From NCBI GenBank assembly GCA_007695055.1, contig REEM01000120.1:1-56220 (forward strand): a stretch of DNA of 56,220 bases, read 5' to 3'. This document shows positions 17,321 through 25,590 of the stretch, piece after piece; the first letter of the stretch is position 1; every line of letters starts with the position of its first letter. The notes beneath the pieces are model-generated. The model was not told where the DNA came from. It did no database searches and worked only from the letters and a program-made list of their open reading frames with translations. The DNA comes from Spirochaetaceae bacterium. GTDB lineage: Bacteria; Spirochaetota; Spirochaetia; DSM-27196; SLAA01. A program made the position numbers and the translations under genes.

Positions 17321-18850
17321 ATGCCTAAACCAAGTCGATACAAGCTTGTGTACTTTGGACTCTTTCCTCTGCTTTTCCTTGTAACCGGAATTCTGGGCTC
17401 TCAGTTGAGCGGGCGTATCGACCTTACAACTGGACAACTCTATACTCTTTCCTCGGCTGCACGAGGGCGCATAGCGGAACTGGAAAACCCGGTACATATA
17501 CGGTACTTCCTGAGTCCTCGGCTGGAGGCCTACAGCGCTGAACCTGAACGCATTCGTGAGTATCTTGAGGAGTTTGCTGCCATCTCGCCCCTGGTAGAGC
17601 TCAGTGTGCTGGACGCAAGTGAGCCTGAGAATCGTGAAGCAGCCCTGGATTTTGGCCTTCAACCGCAGCAACTGAGCGGTAGCGATAGGGACAGTCAAAG
17701 CTTGATTACTGTTTTCTCCGGTATGGTTGTTGAGTATGGTGAAGCTCATAGTGTTGTGCCCTTTGTACTGAACTCAGAGGAACTTGAGTATGATCTCGTT
17801 TCAGCCTGGGATGAGTTAGTAAGCGAGAGGGCTTTTGAGATTGTTGTGATGAGCGGTAATCAGGAACTTGAACTCCGTTCTGCGTATCAGAATGCATTGT
17901 TGCGACTCTCCGAAGCCTTTGTGGTGCGTCTGCTCGAAGATGGTGACCCCATTCCGGACTCGGCGGATATGCTGTTCGTATTCGGCAATAAGGATCTAAG
18001 TACCGACACGGTTCTTAACATTGAGGAGTTTCTCGCGGCTGGAGGCGGCGTTATGCTGAGCGTTGAGGGCGTCCATGTGCAGTTGGACGACGAGCTCACT
18101 GCGCGGGAACTGCCTCGCTCGGACCTTGATCTGTTGCTGGAACGCTATGGAGTCAGAGTCTCACGGGAGTTGGTGCTGGATCGCTATCACATGCTGGTGC
18201 CCTTAGCTGGCGCTGGTGGTGGGCCGGAGAGCTTTGTGAGCTATCCGCACTGGATTGAGTTGCGGTCGCGCAACGCCGCGCCGGGACATGCCCTTGCCGA
18301 GTCGGTGGCAGGTCTTGATCTGTTCTGGCCAAGTCGCATAGAGCCTTTCGGTGAGGCCCCTTCAGGCCTGCACTTGACCCAGTTGTACACGACATCGTAC
18401 GAGGGGCGGGTCATGGACAGTCCCTTTGCTACGAACCCGGCGCTCGGAAGCGACGTCTACGAACGCGTCTGGCGTGAGGGCGGTGACCGCATAGGCGTAG
18501 TCATGGCCCTCTCGGGTGAGTTCCCCACGGTTTCAGATGCGAGCGGCGAGGGTAGGTTGGTATTGGTGGGCGGTGGATACACCTTTAGCGACTTCCTGGA
18601 GCTGGGTGAGGATCCCATGCGGAACCTCCGCTTTCTGACTGCAGCGGCTCACTGGCTTGCAGGTGATGACGACCTATTGGAGCTGTTTGGACGGACATCA
18701 CCGGATCTACGACTGAGCGGTCTTGCGACCCCCGAGCTAAGGGCGGCGGTAGTTCGTTTTGCGCAGTGGGTTAATATCGTAATTATTCCGGTTTTTGTCG
18801 TGCTTTTTGGCACAGTTCGAATTGCTCGGCGCCGGCGGTTTAGAGGCTGA
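17321..18850 (+). CDS. GldG-like auxiliary ABC system protein
   Basis: A membrane-anchored protein with one N-terminal helix (about 7-28) and one C-terminal helix (about 480-500, NIVIIPVFVVLFGTVRIARRRR) enclosing a large extracytoplasmic region. The region after the first helix, SGRIDLTTGQLYTLS, is the classic start of GldG/IFT52-like ABC auxiliary domains, and VMSGNQELEL with a following SVEGVHVQLDD-type segment continues that fold. 509 residues is usual. It is the third gene of the GldA/F/G-like set. It ends 8 bp before the convergent degenerate-GGDEF gene, and no terminator hairpin is visible in that gap. Confidence 0.85.
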   Translation: MPKPSRYKLVYFGLFPLLFLVTGILGSQLSGRIDLTTGQLYTLSSAARGRIAELENPVHIRYFLSPRLEAYSAEPERIREYLEEFAAISPLVELSVLDASEPENREAALDFGLQPQQLSGSDRDSQSLITVFSGMVVEYGEAHSVVPFVLNSEELEYDLVSAWDELVSERAFEIVVMSGNQELELRSAYQNALLRLSEAFVVRLLEDGDPIPDSADMLFVFGNKDLSTDTVLNIEEFLAAGGGVMLSVEGVHVQLDDELTARELPRSDLDLLLERYGVRVSRELVLDRYHMLVPLAGAGGGPESFVSYPHWIELRSRNAAPGHALAESVAGLDLFWPSRIEPFGEAPSGLHLTQLYTTSYEGRVMDSPFATNPALGSDVYERVWREGGDRIGVVMALSGEFPTVSDASGEGRLVLVGGGYTFSDFLELGEDPMRNLRFLTAAAHWLAGDDDLLELFGRTSPDLRLSGLATPELRAAVVRFAQWVNIVIIPVFVVLFGTVRIARRRRFRG

Positions 18851-18857
18851 CCCCAAC

Positions 18858-20150
18858 TCAGGAAGACTCTATACTCGCTTCCTCTCCAGCAATAAACCGC
18901 CGATACAGGTCGGGATCCGGTCGAAAGGCCATTATACGAGACTTCGTGTACTCGGCGCGTCTAAGGGCGGTATAGGCCTCCTTAAAGAGTCTCGGCGCCT
19001 CAGTTAGGCGCCCGGTACGTGCGCTCAAGCCGCTGTGAAGCTTGCCGCCCTCAGCTATTGCACGCTCCTCAGCCTTGCGCAGGAGGTTTTCCATACGCCG
19101 CATCCCACCGTCAAGGTCATTGTTGGGCTCAATAACGGCAATGATGTTGTTTCCTAAGGTAAACGTTAACTCTTTAAAGGCGTGTTCTTGCCCAATAAAG
19201 GAGTAGAGTCGGTCGCGCATGTGCGTCTCGTCGATAGAGTAATCTGTTGCATGAGTGGGGTCCGGTGTTTGCTCAAGAGGTACCGAACGTACCAGAGCAA
19301 GAACAAGATCCTCTTCGTTAAAGGTACTCCGCTCAAGTTCTAAGTTAATTCGCCGCAGGAGCTTTGCCTTTTCCCTGTCCGGAGTGTTGATGTCTTCTTG
19401 GGAGTCGGGTGCGTCTAAGCCGTCATTCACTTCTACGTCCAGCTCCGGGTCTTTGTCGCTATACAGGTTGCCCTTGAAGTCTACTCTGGAACCGTCTGTG
19501 CCATCTGAACCGTCTGTGACATCTCCAACTGGCGTTGCTTGGAAGCCATCTGCGTATTCCGGCGCGGCCTCATGACTGGTGCGATGAAGATAGAGGCCTA
19601 GAGCGGCTGCGAGTGTGAGAGCGGCAAAACCTAAGAGTATCAGAAATGAGTCACGGAGGAGCGGGTAGATATCGGCATTGGAAAGGCTCGGGTAGACAGC
19701 TTCTACATGAATGAACTCACCGCGGCTACTCGACAGCGTTTCGCTCAGCCGGATTTCACCTGGCGATGATGTCAATAGATAGTGTTCGCTCCGGCCAATC
19801 CGAGCTTCTTGGTTTTCCTCAAGCTGGGCACGGGTAGTTGGACTCAGATAGGACACATCTTGGGCAGTGAGATACTGGAGTTGACCCTCGACTGAGGCAA
19901 TAGACACAGCCCCAGTGGTGCGGGTGAGGTCAAACTCATCAGCAAGACGCTCCCAGTCTATGTGCTCAAAGGAGTAGCCAGCTGCCTGGTAGGCCTTGGC
20001 GACCAGCTCGCTCATGGCGTCAAAGTGCGCCTGTCGATTGAGGACACTGCGCTCGTGCGCTTCATTCAGCCGCAGAACGAAGAAGACGGTCACTGCAGCG
20101 AACACGGCAACGGTAATTGCGGCACATACCTGTGCAAAGCGAGCCTTCAT
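18858..20150 (-). CDS. Membrane protein with degenerate GGDEF-like domain
   Basis: From the ATG at 20150 the protein has 430 residues: a membrane helix (about 8-26), an extracytoplasmic region of about 140 residues, a second helix (about 168-188), an acidic linker, and a C-terminal domain (about 275-415). That domain follows the GGDEF pattern, ending HSGLSARTGRLTEAPRLFKE then ALRRAEYTKSRIMAF, but where GGDEF should be it has TLGNNIIAVIEPN. It is therefore probably not a diguanylate cyclase, and may bind c-di-GMP or only signal structurally. An upstream in-frame ATG at 20192 adds 14 residues, but a -10 box lies between the two, so 20150 is preferred and the mRNA would be leaderless. Confidence 0.7.
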   Translation of the reverse strand: MKARFAQVCAAITVAVFAAVTVFFVLRLNEAHERSVLNRQAHFDAMSELVAKAYQAAGYSFEHIDWERLADEFDLTRTTGAVSIASVEGQLQYLTAQDVSYLSPTTRAQLEENQEARIGRSEHYLLTSSPGEIRLSETLSSSRGEFIHVEAVYPSLSNADIYPLLRDSFLILLGFAALTLAAALGLYLHRTSHEAAPEYADGFQATPVGDVTDGSDGTDGSRVDFKGNLYSDKDPELDVEVNDGLDAPDSQEDINTPDREKAKLLRRINLELERSTFNEEDLVLALVRSVPLEQTPDPTHATDYSIDETHMRDRLYSFIGQEHAFKELTFTLGNNIIAVIEPNNDLDGGMRRMENLLRKAEERAIAEGGKLHSGLSARTGRLTEAPRLFKEAYTALRRAEYTKSRIMAFRPDPDLYRRFIAGEEASIESS

Positions 20151-20157
20151 AGGGAAC

Positions 20158-20185
20158 AGTATACGTGAAAAAGCGAAAAAGTGAA
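20158..20185 (-). promoter_or_regulatory. Candidate promoter of the GGDEF-like gene
   Basis: Minus strand TTCACT (20180-20185), a 16-bp T-rich spacer and TATACT (20158-20163). The -10 ends 7 nt before the ATG at 20150, so transcription would begin at or next to the start codon. Confidence 0.5.
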
Positions 20186-20214
20186 GAGTCATTGTGTACG
20201 GTTATGAATATCGC

Positions 20215-20223
20215 TGGTATGAT
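20215..20223 (+). promoter_or_regulatory. Extended -10 promoter of the Memo-family gene
   Basis: TGGTATGAT (TG, one base, then TATGAT at 20218-20223) with no well-spaced -35. The expected start is near 20230 and the ATG is at 20233, so there would be almost no leader. Confidence 0.45.
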
Positions 20224-20232
20224 TAGATTAAG

Positions 20233-21072
20233 ATGTCCGAAATAATTCGTCGACGTAAGCTCTCAGCAGGTTGGTATCCGGAGACAGAAGAGGCAATAGA
20301 ACAGGTACTGCACGATTGGTGCTGCCGGGATATTGAAAAGCCTCGATCACGCGCGGTGGTGGTTCCACACGCTGGCTGGCCATTCTCCGGTCGCTTAGCG
20401 TTTGACACACTCAGCACCTTGGAACGAAGCAAGACTGTAGTAGTTGTTGGGGGGCATCTTTCAGCTCAATCGCCGTTGATTATGGCCTCCGAAGACGCGT
20501 ACGAGACGCCACTTGGAATAGTTGAGACCGATCATCAGTTGCGTGATTACATTACTCAGAACCTTGAAAGCGTACCGGATACGGACTCTGAGAACTCGGT
20601 CGAGATAATCATGCCTATGCTCAGGTATCTGAATCCTGAGGTACGCGTCGTCTGGCTCCGTGTAGGCCCCAATTCCGATCTTGTTCATCGCCTTGCCAAT
20701 ACCATTGCTGAAGCTGCGTTACATGAAGATGGCTACGATATAGCGGTGGTTGGCTCCACTGATCTTACCCATTATGGCCCAGCGTTCGGCTTCACCGACC
20801 ACGGCTTGGGTGATGATGCACATGCCTGGGTGCGAGAGTCAAACGACGCTACTATTCTTGAAAAACTTGCACAGCTGGACGCTCATGGTGTTATTGAGTG
20901 CGGTCCGCGTGACCGTTCCGCATGTTCGGCCGGAGCAGCGGCTGTGGCGGTTGCATACGCATGTGCCGTTGGGTGTGACGACGCCGAACTTATCGGATAC
21001 CATACCAGTTATGACTGTCGTCCGGCTGACTCTTTCGTTGGCTACGCAGGAATTACCTACCGGCGGCGATAA
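20233..21072 (+). CDS. Memo-family protein (AmmeMemoRadiSam system protein B type)
   Basis: Matches the MEMO/AmmB family, related in fold to class III extradiol dioxygenases. Equivalents of the human MEMO1 metal-site residues are visible: H46 in VVPHAGWPFSG, H75 in VVGGHLS and C231 in RSACSAGA. STDLTHYG is another family signature. 279 residues is typical. The biochemical role is unresolved; iron binding has been reported for the human protein. The AMMECR1 partner family is encoded at 8663-9241. The 3' end overlaps the convergent Maf-like gene by 20 bp. The promoter geometry suggests a leaderless transcript, and only a weak AGATTAAG-like stretch precedes the ATG. Confidence 0.9.
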   Translation: MSEIIRRRKLSAGWYPETEEAIEQVLHDWCCRDIEKPRSRAVVVPHAGWPFSGRLAFDTLSTLERSKTVVVVGGHLSAQSPLIMASEDAYETPLGIVETDHQLRDYITQNLESVPDTDSENSVEIIMPMLRYLNPEVRVVWLRVGPNSDLVHRLANTIAEAALHEDGYDIAVVGSTDLTHYGPAFGFTDHGLGDDAHAWVRESNDATILEKLAQLDAHGVIECGPRDRSACSAGAAAVAVAYACAVGCDDAELIGYHTSYDCRPADSFVGYAGITYRRR

Positions 21073-22804
21073 ACCTGGAAATCTCGTTCTGCATGAGCTC
21101 ACATGACTGCTGCATAGCCTCGCAACGACTCGTGCCGCGGCGTTCATGGAAAAAAATTGCCGCTGGAACGAGTGTTGCACCTGCGGCACCGAGCGAGCGG
21201 TAGCTCATACCGAAACGCGAATCCTTGGCTGGCAGTACAAGCTCACTCAGCTCTTGTCGAAAGCGCCCGAGTACCTCCCTCACAGCTTCGTCGGTAGTAA
21301 CGTGACTAACGTGGGCGCTGGTGAGGTCGCCAGTTGCGTTAGGGGCTATATCTCCGCGGCCGAGTAGTGGCGAACTATGGCGTTCTCCATATAGACGACC
21401 AGGTTCGCTACATGATGAGCCTGGAGTGTAACGGAAGCCCAGCGCTGTAGCGGCCGAGTAGAATGCGGCTCGGTAGTCTTCAAGCAAGCTTGTATGGTAA
21501 GTTGCCTTGCTCATATTGTCCGTTCCTGAGGTTTCAACTTTGGGTGTCGTTGGGCGTCGCACTGCATTGCGCTTCTGAATAAACGCGTAGTTTTGATCGC
21601 TAATACTGTGAAGCCTGTCACTCCTGTTGCGTAGGTAGGACTCAAGCCAACTCCCAACTATATAACTCTTCTCGGCACGGTAGCCGAAATCAAGGCCATG
21701 AAGTTCAATTTCGTTTGCTCCAGCATGGTGTGCAAGCCGGAGGGCAGTCTCTGAAACGCTTCCGCCCCGCACCAAGGTTGGACCCAGTGGAAGCCCACGC
21801 GAGGAAAGATAGCGGTGCAGTGGATGTTCGGAACAAATAAAGCTGAGATGGGGAAAGCTCTGAAGAAGGCTGTGATGGGCGCCTATATCGGAAACCAGGA
21901 GCACCCGTTGCGGCGGAACTCCCAGATAGTGAAGCTTTGAGATTGGCTGTGGGTCTATTGTTACTGCCGTCAGCCTCTCCTTGGTAAATGCGGCGGCGGT
22001 ACGGACAGCCGTATCACAATAGACGGTAAAGGTCTTGGCGGCCGTTGCAAGGGGTTCCAGGGTTTGAGTCGCACTCGGCCCAGCCCCGACAATTCGCCAG
22101 CTGTTCGCTGGAGCGACCTCAGGTGTGACATATGAGCGCTCGAGTAGGGCAAGATTTCGAATCGTGTTTACGCACCAACGAAGTCCGTATCCAGCGCATG
22201 CACGGTAGTCGTTTCCCGCTGCTGCAATAAAGAGGTCTAGCTTGGCTGCAAAATCCCTGAAATACCAATCATCTGCTGCTATCCGAGCTCGTAGGTTGCT
22301 GCTTCTAAGTTTAGGAAAAAAGAACGGCAAGTAATCGAGACTCCCTACTGCTTCAGCCACCTGTTCTTCACAGACAATTATCACGTGAGCCAAACCAAGG
22401 AGCTCGCTAAGGTCGCGGCTCACGAAGGCACTGTACAAGAGGCTAGGGTCGGGTTCAATAATACGTAGCTGAAGCTGTGGTGCAATCTGAATTAAGGCCT
22501 CGGCCTCGTACCCTAAGCCGAACCCGTAAAGAACAAGGTAGTCACACCCCTCAACTCCAACACCATCGGCAAACTTAACGGCCTCGCTCCGAGGCCGATA
22601 TCGGGAGTGCAGAAATATGTCGCCCTCCGGCCCGGTGAGAATTGCGGTAGGCTCTTGTATTCCTCCGCTACGAGAGGCTTCCAGTCGCAATCGTGGCGAA
22701 ACCTTGCTTGCCGCAACTTTTGCCGCCGTCTCATGGTTCAACCGCGCACCAGATGCGCGTAGCGCCTCCAGGTTCCGTTCAAGCCAGTTTCCGATCTCAC
22801 TCAT
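21053..22804 (-). CDS. Maf/DUF115-like protein (second copy, divergent)
   Basis: A 583-residue relative of its upstream neighbour and of the motility accessory factor (Maf) family, members of which act as glycosyltransferases that modify flagellin. The N-terminal part has the linked motif FLHSRYRPRSEAVKFAD and a Rossmann-like LYGFGLGYEAEAL (about 95-107), as in the neighbour. The DUF115 core is recognisable (WRIVGAGPSATQTLEPL, then ELHGLDFGYRAEKSY) but diverged: the expected acidic metal/substrate motif is TIDPQPIS. The start shares one base with the previous stop (TGATG), so translation is coupled. Activity towards flagellin is inferred from the family only; no flagellin gene is in the window. 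Confidence 0.82.
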   Translation of the reverse strand: MSEIGNWLERNLEALRASGARLNHETAAKVAASKVSPRLRLEASRSGGIQEPTAILTGPEGDIFLHSRYRPRSEAVKFADGVGVEGCDYLVLYGFGLGYEAEALIQIAPQLQLRIIEPDPSLLYSAFVSRDLSELLGLAHVIIVCEEQVAEAVGSLDYLPFFFPKLRSSNLRARIAADDWYFRDFAAKLDLFIAAAGNDYRACAGYGLRWCVNTIRNLALLERSYVTPEVAPANSWRIVGAGPSATQTLEPLATAAKTFTVYCDTAVRTAAAFTKERLTAVTIDPQPISKLHYLGVPPQRVLLVSDIGAHHSLLQSFPHLSFICSEHPLHRYLSSRGLPLGPTLVRGGSVSETALRLAHHAGANEIELHGLDFGYRAEKSYIVGSWLESYLRNRSDRLHSISDQNYAFIQKRNAVRRPTTPKVETSGTDNMSKATYHTSLLEDYRAAFYSAATALGFRYTPGSSCSEPGRLYGERHSSPLLGRGDIAPNATGDLTSAHVSHVTTDEAVREVLGRFRQELSELVLPAKDSRFGMSYRSLGAAGATLVPAAIFFHERRGTSRCEAMQQSCELMQNEISRFIAAGR

Positions 22805-24546
22805 CAGGCCTGCTCCCGTTTCTGCTCGTGTAGCAGCGTTCGGACAGTCTCTACCGTGTCAGCAAGCTCTGCGCGGAAAGCGGTTGGACTGGCCTGCCGG
22901 ATGCAGTTTAAGACGCCACGACAGTTCAGGTAACTGAGTACCTCTATGTCAGCGGCGTGCAAGCCTGGTCTTTCGTGAGTTGACTGAGAACGTCGCGGAT
23001 GCAGCAGAGACAGAAACTGCTGTCGAGTCGTCACAGCTGCAACGCGTTCTACTCGAGTTTCCAAGGCTCCAAGCATTGAAGACAGCGTTTTGCTGCGTTC
23101 CAAATCCGTCAGCTCCACGGTCCAAGCGTCCGCTGAGCCCTCGGCTGAGCGATAGGTCGAGGCATCACCTGAACCGCCTTCCGAGTATTTCTGAATTCGT
23201 GTTCGAACCCCATGGGGAGCGGTGACCGCCAGTCTATTCTCCTTAGCCAACTGCATGAGTTCGCTATGGGAGATATGCGGAGCGCCTATCTCCAACAGTG
23301 AGGGGCCGAGTGTAGCTACTCGGTGCTGGAGTTGGGAAAGCCGTCTTTGAAACCATTGTGCATAAGTATCCAGTTGCCGAGTGGTTCGACGTCCGCCCGA
23401 TATGCGAGCGCTATGCTCCAAGGCACGGGCTGCGAACATGCCGTAGAGCGGGCGTAGTCGTGACTCTTGGCGCTCAAGATAATGCTCAAAGCTGTGTGGC
23501 CGAGCATGCGGCTGTATATCACGGTAGCCAAGATCAAGCCCAACAAGAACCACACGACCTGAACACACGCGTAGTGCAAGCTCAAGTGCAGAACCTGCTA
23601 CAGTTCCATTTGCGGGCACGCAGGTGACCGGAAGACGACAGTTCGAAAACAGCTCTTGCTCAATAATTGACCCCTGGTTAATGAGCAAGAGACCGGAACC
23701 GCGACGTGTAATGCCTTGGGCCGCGGTAAGCGGGGCTGCAATACAGTAGTCGGGAGAGGTGCGTACCGCATTCAGGTGCTCCAAGGCATAGTAGCCAGCG
23801 TCTGTCGTTACGACCAGGCTGGGCCTAATTCCCGCAGATATCAGAGGTCGTAAGGCGGTACCAACAGCCCAAATCTCGCCCTGCAGGTGATAGAATTCCT
23901 GCAGCGCCGGAATAGCGGCCTCAAGAGACGGGCCCGCTGCAGCTATGACAACATGCTTGGAGCTGAATGCGGCGCCTTGAACAGCACGCGTGTCCCTAAA
24001 ATTCGTGCAGAGATTGCGAAACCAACGAGTGCCAAATGCAGCAATTGTAGTCAAGTTCGCGTTACTTTCACGGACGACATCCACAACTACCTCTAAGGCT
24101 TCCTCCGCCTCATCTGGGAAGGCCTCCATGCAGGGTGTCCAGGATAACACTTCCAGCCCCACACTATCGGTATCGCTTAACTGGGAACGGAGAAAAGCGC
24201 GTAGAGCCGCTTCGTCTACGTTATGGCGAGCCTGGTCCGTAACAGCGTCAATTGACGACTCCTGTTTAGACTCAGGTGCCCATGCTACATCGCCGTGTTC
24301 AACCGCTGCGGAGTAGGTGAACGGGGAGAGGAAGATCTGAATGGTGAATACTCCGCGTCTCCGCAATTCGGCGGCTATGTAACCTAGACCGGAGCCAACT
24401 ACAATTGCGGTGTCGGGTGTTCGGTTCCCAATGTGTGACGCAACGAACTTCCGCGCTTCCCGCTCCGGATCATAGCGAGAGTGGAGGTGTAAACCGTTGT
24501 AGATTGCATAGGAGTGGCCGCTTTTAGATTGCTCAATCTTGAACAT
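22804..24546 (-). CDS. Maf/DUF115 family protein, probable glycosyltransferase
   Basis: 580 residues with the family layout: an N-terminal region containing HSRYDPEREARKFV and a glycine-rich AIVVGSGLGYIAAEL loop (about 48-62), then a DUF115/MptE-like core with VIAAAGPSLEAAIPAL, AVGTALRPLISAGIRPS, VVTTDAGYYALEHL and LVGLDLGYRDIQPHARPHSF. Maf proteins transfer nonulosonic acids such as pseudaminic or legionaminic acid to flagellins in Campylobacter, Aeromonas and Magnetospirillum. It overlaps the GAF-like gene by 14 bp and the next copy by 1 bp. The two copies share motifs and are probably an old tandem duplication. Confidence 0.85.
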   Translation of the reverse strand: MFKIEQSKSGHSYAIYNGLHLHSRYDPEREARKFVASHIGNRTPDTAIVVGSGLGYIAAELRRRGVFTIQIFLSPFTYSAAVEHGDVAWAPESKQESSIDAVTDQARHNVDEAALRAFLRSQLSDTDSVGLEVLSWTPCMEAFPDEAEEALEVVVDVVRESNANLTTIAAFGTRWFRNLCTNFRDTRAVQGAAFSSKHVVIAAAGPSLEAAIPALQEFYHLQGEIWAVGTALRPLISAGIRPSLVVTTDAGYYALEHLNAVRTSPDYCIAAPLTAAQGITRRGSGLLLINQGSIIEQELFSNCRLPVTCVPANGTVAGSALELALRVCSGRVVLVGLDLGYRDIQPHARPHSFEHYLERQESRLRPLYGMFAARALEHSARISGGRRTTRQLDTYAQWFQRRLSQLQHRVATLGPSLLEIGAPHISHSELMQLAKENRLAVTAPHGVRTRIQKYSEGGSGDASTYRSAEGSADAWTVELTDLERSKTLSSMLGALETRVERVAAVTTRQQFLSLLHPRRSQSTHERPGLHAADIEVLSYLNCRGVLNCIRQASPTAFRAELADTVETVRTLLHEQKREQA

Positions 24547-25590
24547 CGGCCAGAATACTGTCGAGTTGAGTTTGCGCCTGTAGAGTCGTTGATTCCAACT
24601 CTACGCTGGTATGATTCAGCACCTCAAGTCCCGGCTCAAGCCCAAACTCCGTGCGGATAACTTCGGAGATGTGGGCGATAAGAAGCTCGATATCCTCGGT
24701 CGTCTCGGATGAAACAAATATCCAGAGCCCTCGAGCTGGCGCCTGCAGAACCAAAAACTCGGCTCCTATAATTCGGGAGACGAGCGTCTGGAGATCCTGA
24801 ATGCCACGGAATCGATCCAACTCTGGATGTTGCTTCAGGAGGTGATCTATCACGGATTGCATGTCCAAACTAATCACATGCCCACCGGCTCCCTTTTCTT
24901 GAATATGCTCGAGAATTTGCTGCACAAAACTGCTTCGGTTAAGCTGACGGTACCTGGAGTTGGTACGCAGGTGTCGTACCGCTTGGTTATCTAGAGCATC
25001 AAGTATCGGATCTCCCACTGCAGCAAGGAGTAATACCACATGTGTTTCACCCCCGGTGAGATATGGCGACTCAAGAACAAGAAACAACGCCTGTGGGTCT
25101 GATTCAGGGAAAGCAAGCAGAAGCGCCGAACTCAACATGGAGGATTCAAGGTTTGACAGATAGGGAGCAATTGCCGTTACCTTTCGCTCGGCGTCGGCTG
25201 ATGATTCCAAGCCCAACACCTGGAGTAGCTCGGAAAGCTTTTGTCTAGGTAGTTCAAGGCGATGCCGTGAAGTTTCATCAAGCCCGCGTTGAGCCCAAAC
25301 AACAAAGCTGTCTTCGTCGTGACTTCGCAACAAAAGTGCACCTTTGTTGACACGAAGTAAGTCTGCCGTCGCAGTGAAAACCTCTAACGGAGAGCGCAGA
25401 TCCGTCTTCATTTTCCGGATTGTTTGAAGAAAGCGGCGCAGTTCCGGTGCTTGCGGTCCTTCCGGATCCGTATCCTTGTCTGAAAGGAGGTCAGTTAAGA
25501 TCTGTTTTTTTTTTCGTCAATGGCTTCAGGCACAATATCAGTATCTTGTGCCTCACCACCCTCTGCAATGATCTTGTGGTATAACCCCAT
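24533..25590 (-). CDS. GAF-like protein with reading frame interrupted at an A10 tract
   Basis: Translation should start at ATG 25590, which overlaps the previous gene's stop as TAATG and has GAGGAATTAGGA upstream. That frame gives 28 residues and hits TAA just after a run of ten A (25505-25514 on the complement). The frame holding the rest begins KKQILTDLLSD and runs without stop to 24533, with a TGA just before the A run. One extra A joins them into 352 residues. The longest uninterrupted piece starts at ATG 25411 (292 residues) with a poor ribosome site. The main body (LEVFTATADLLRVNKGALLL...FVVWAQRGLDE) looks like a GAF-type sensor domain. Whether this is phase variation, transcriptional slippage, a pseudogene or a homopolymer sequencing error cannot be told here. 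Confidence 0.7.
25505..25514 (-). repeat. Ten-A homopolymer tract causing a frameshift
   Basis: On the coding (minus) strand GACG is followed by the run of ten A and then CAGATC. Eleven or eight A would make the flanking frames continuous. Such tracts are classic sites for slipped-strand phase variation and for RNA-polymerase slippage. Confidence 0.85.
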
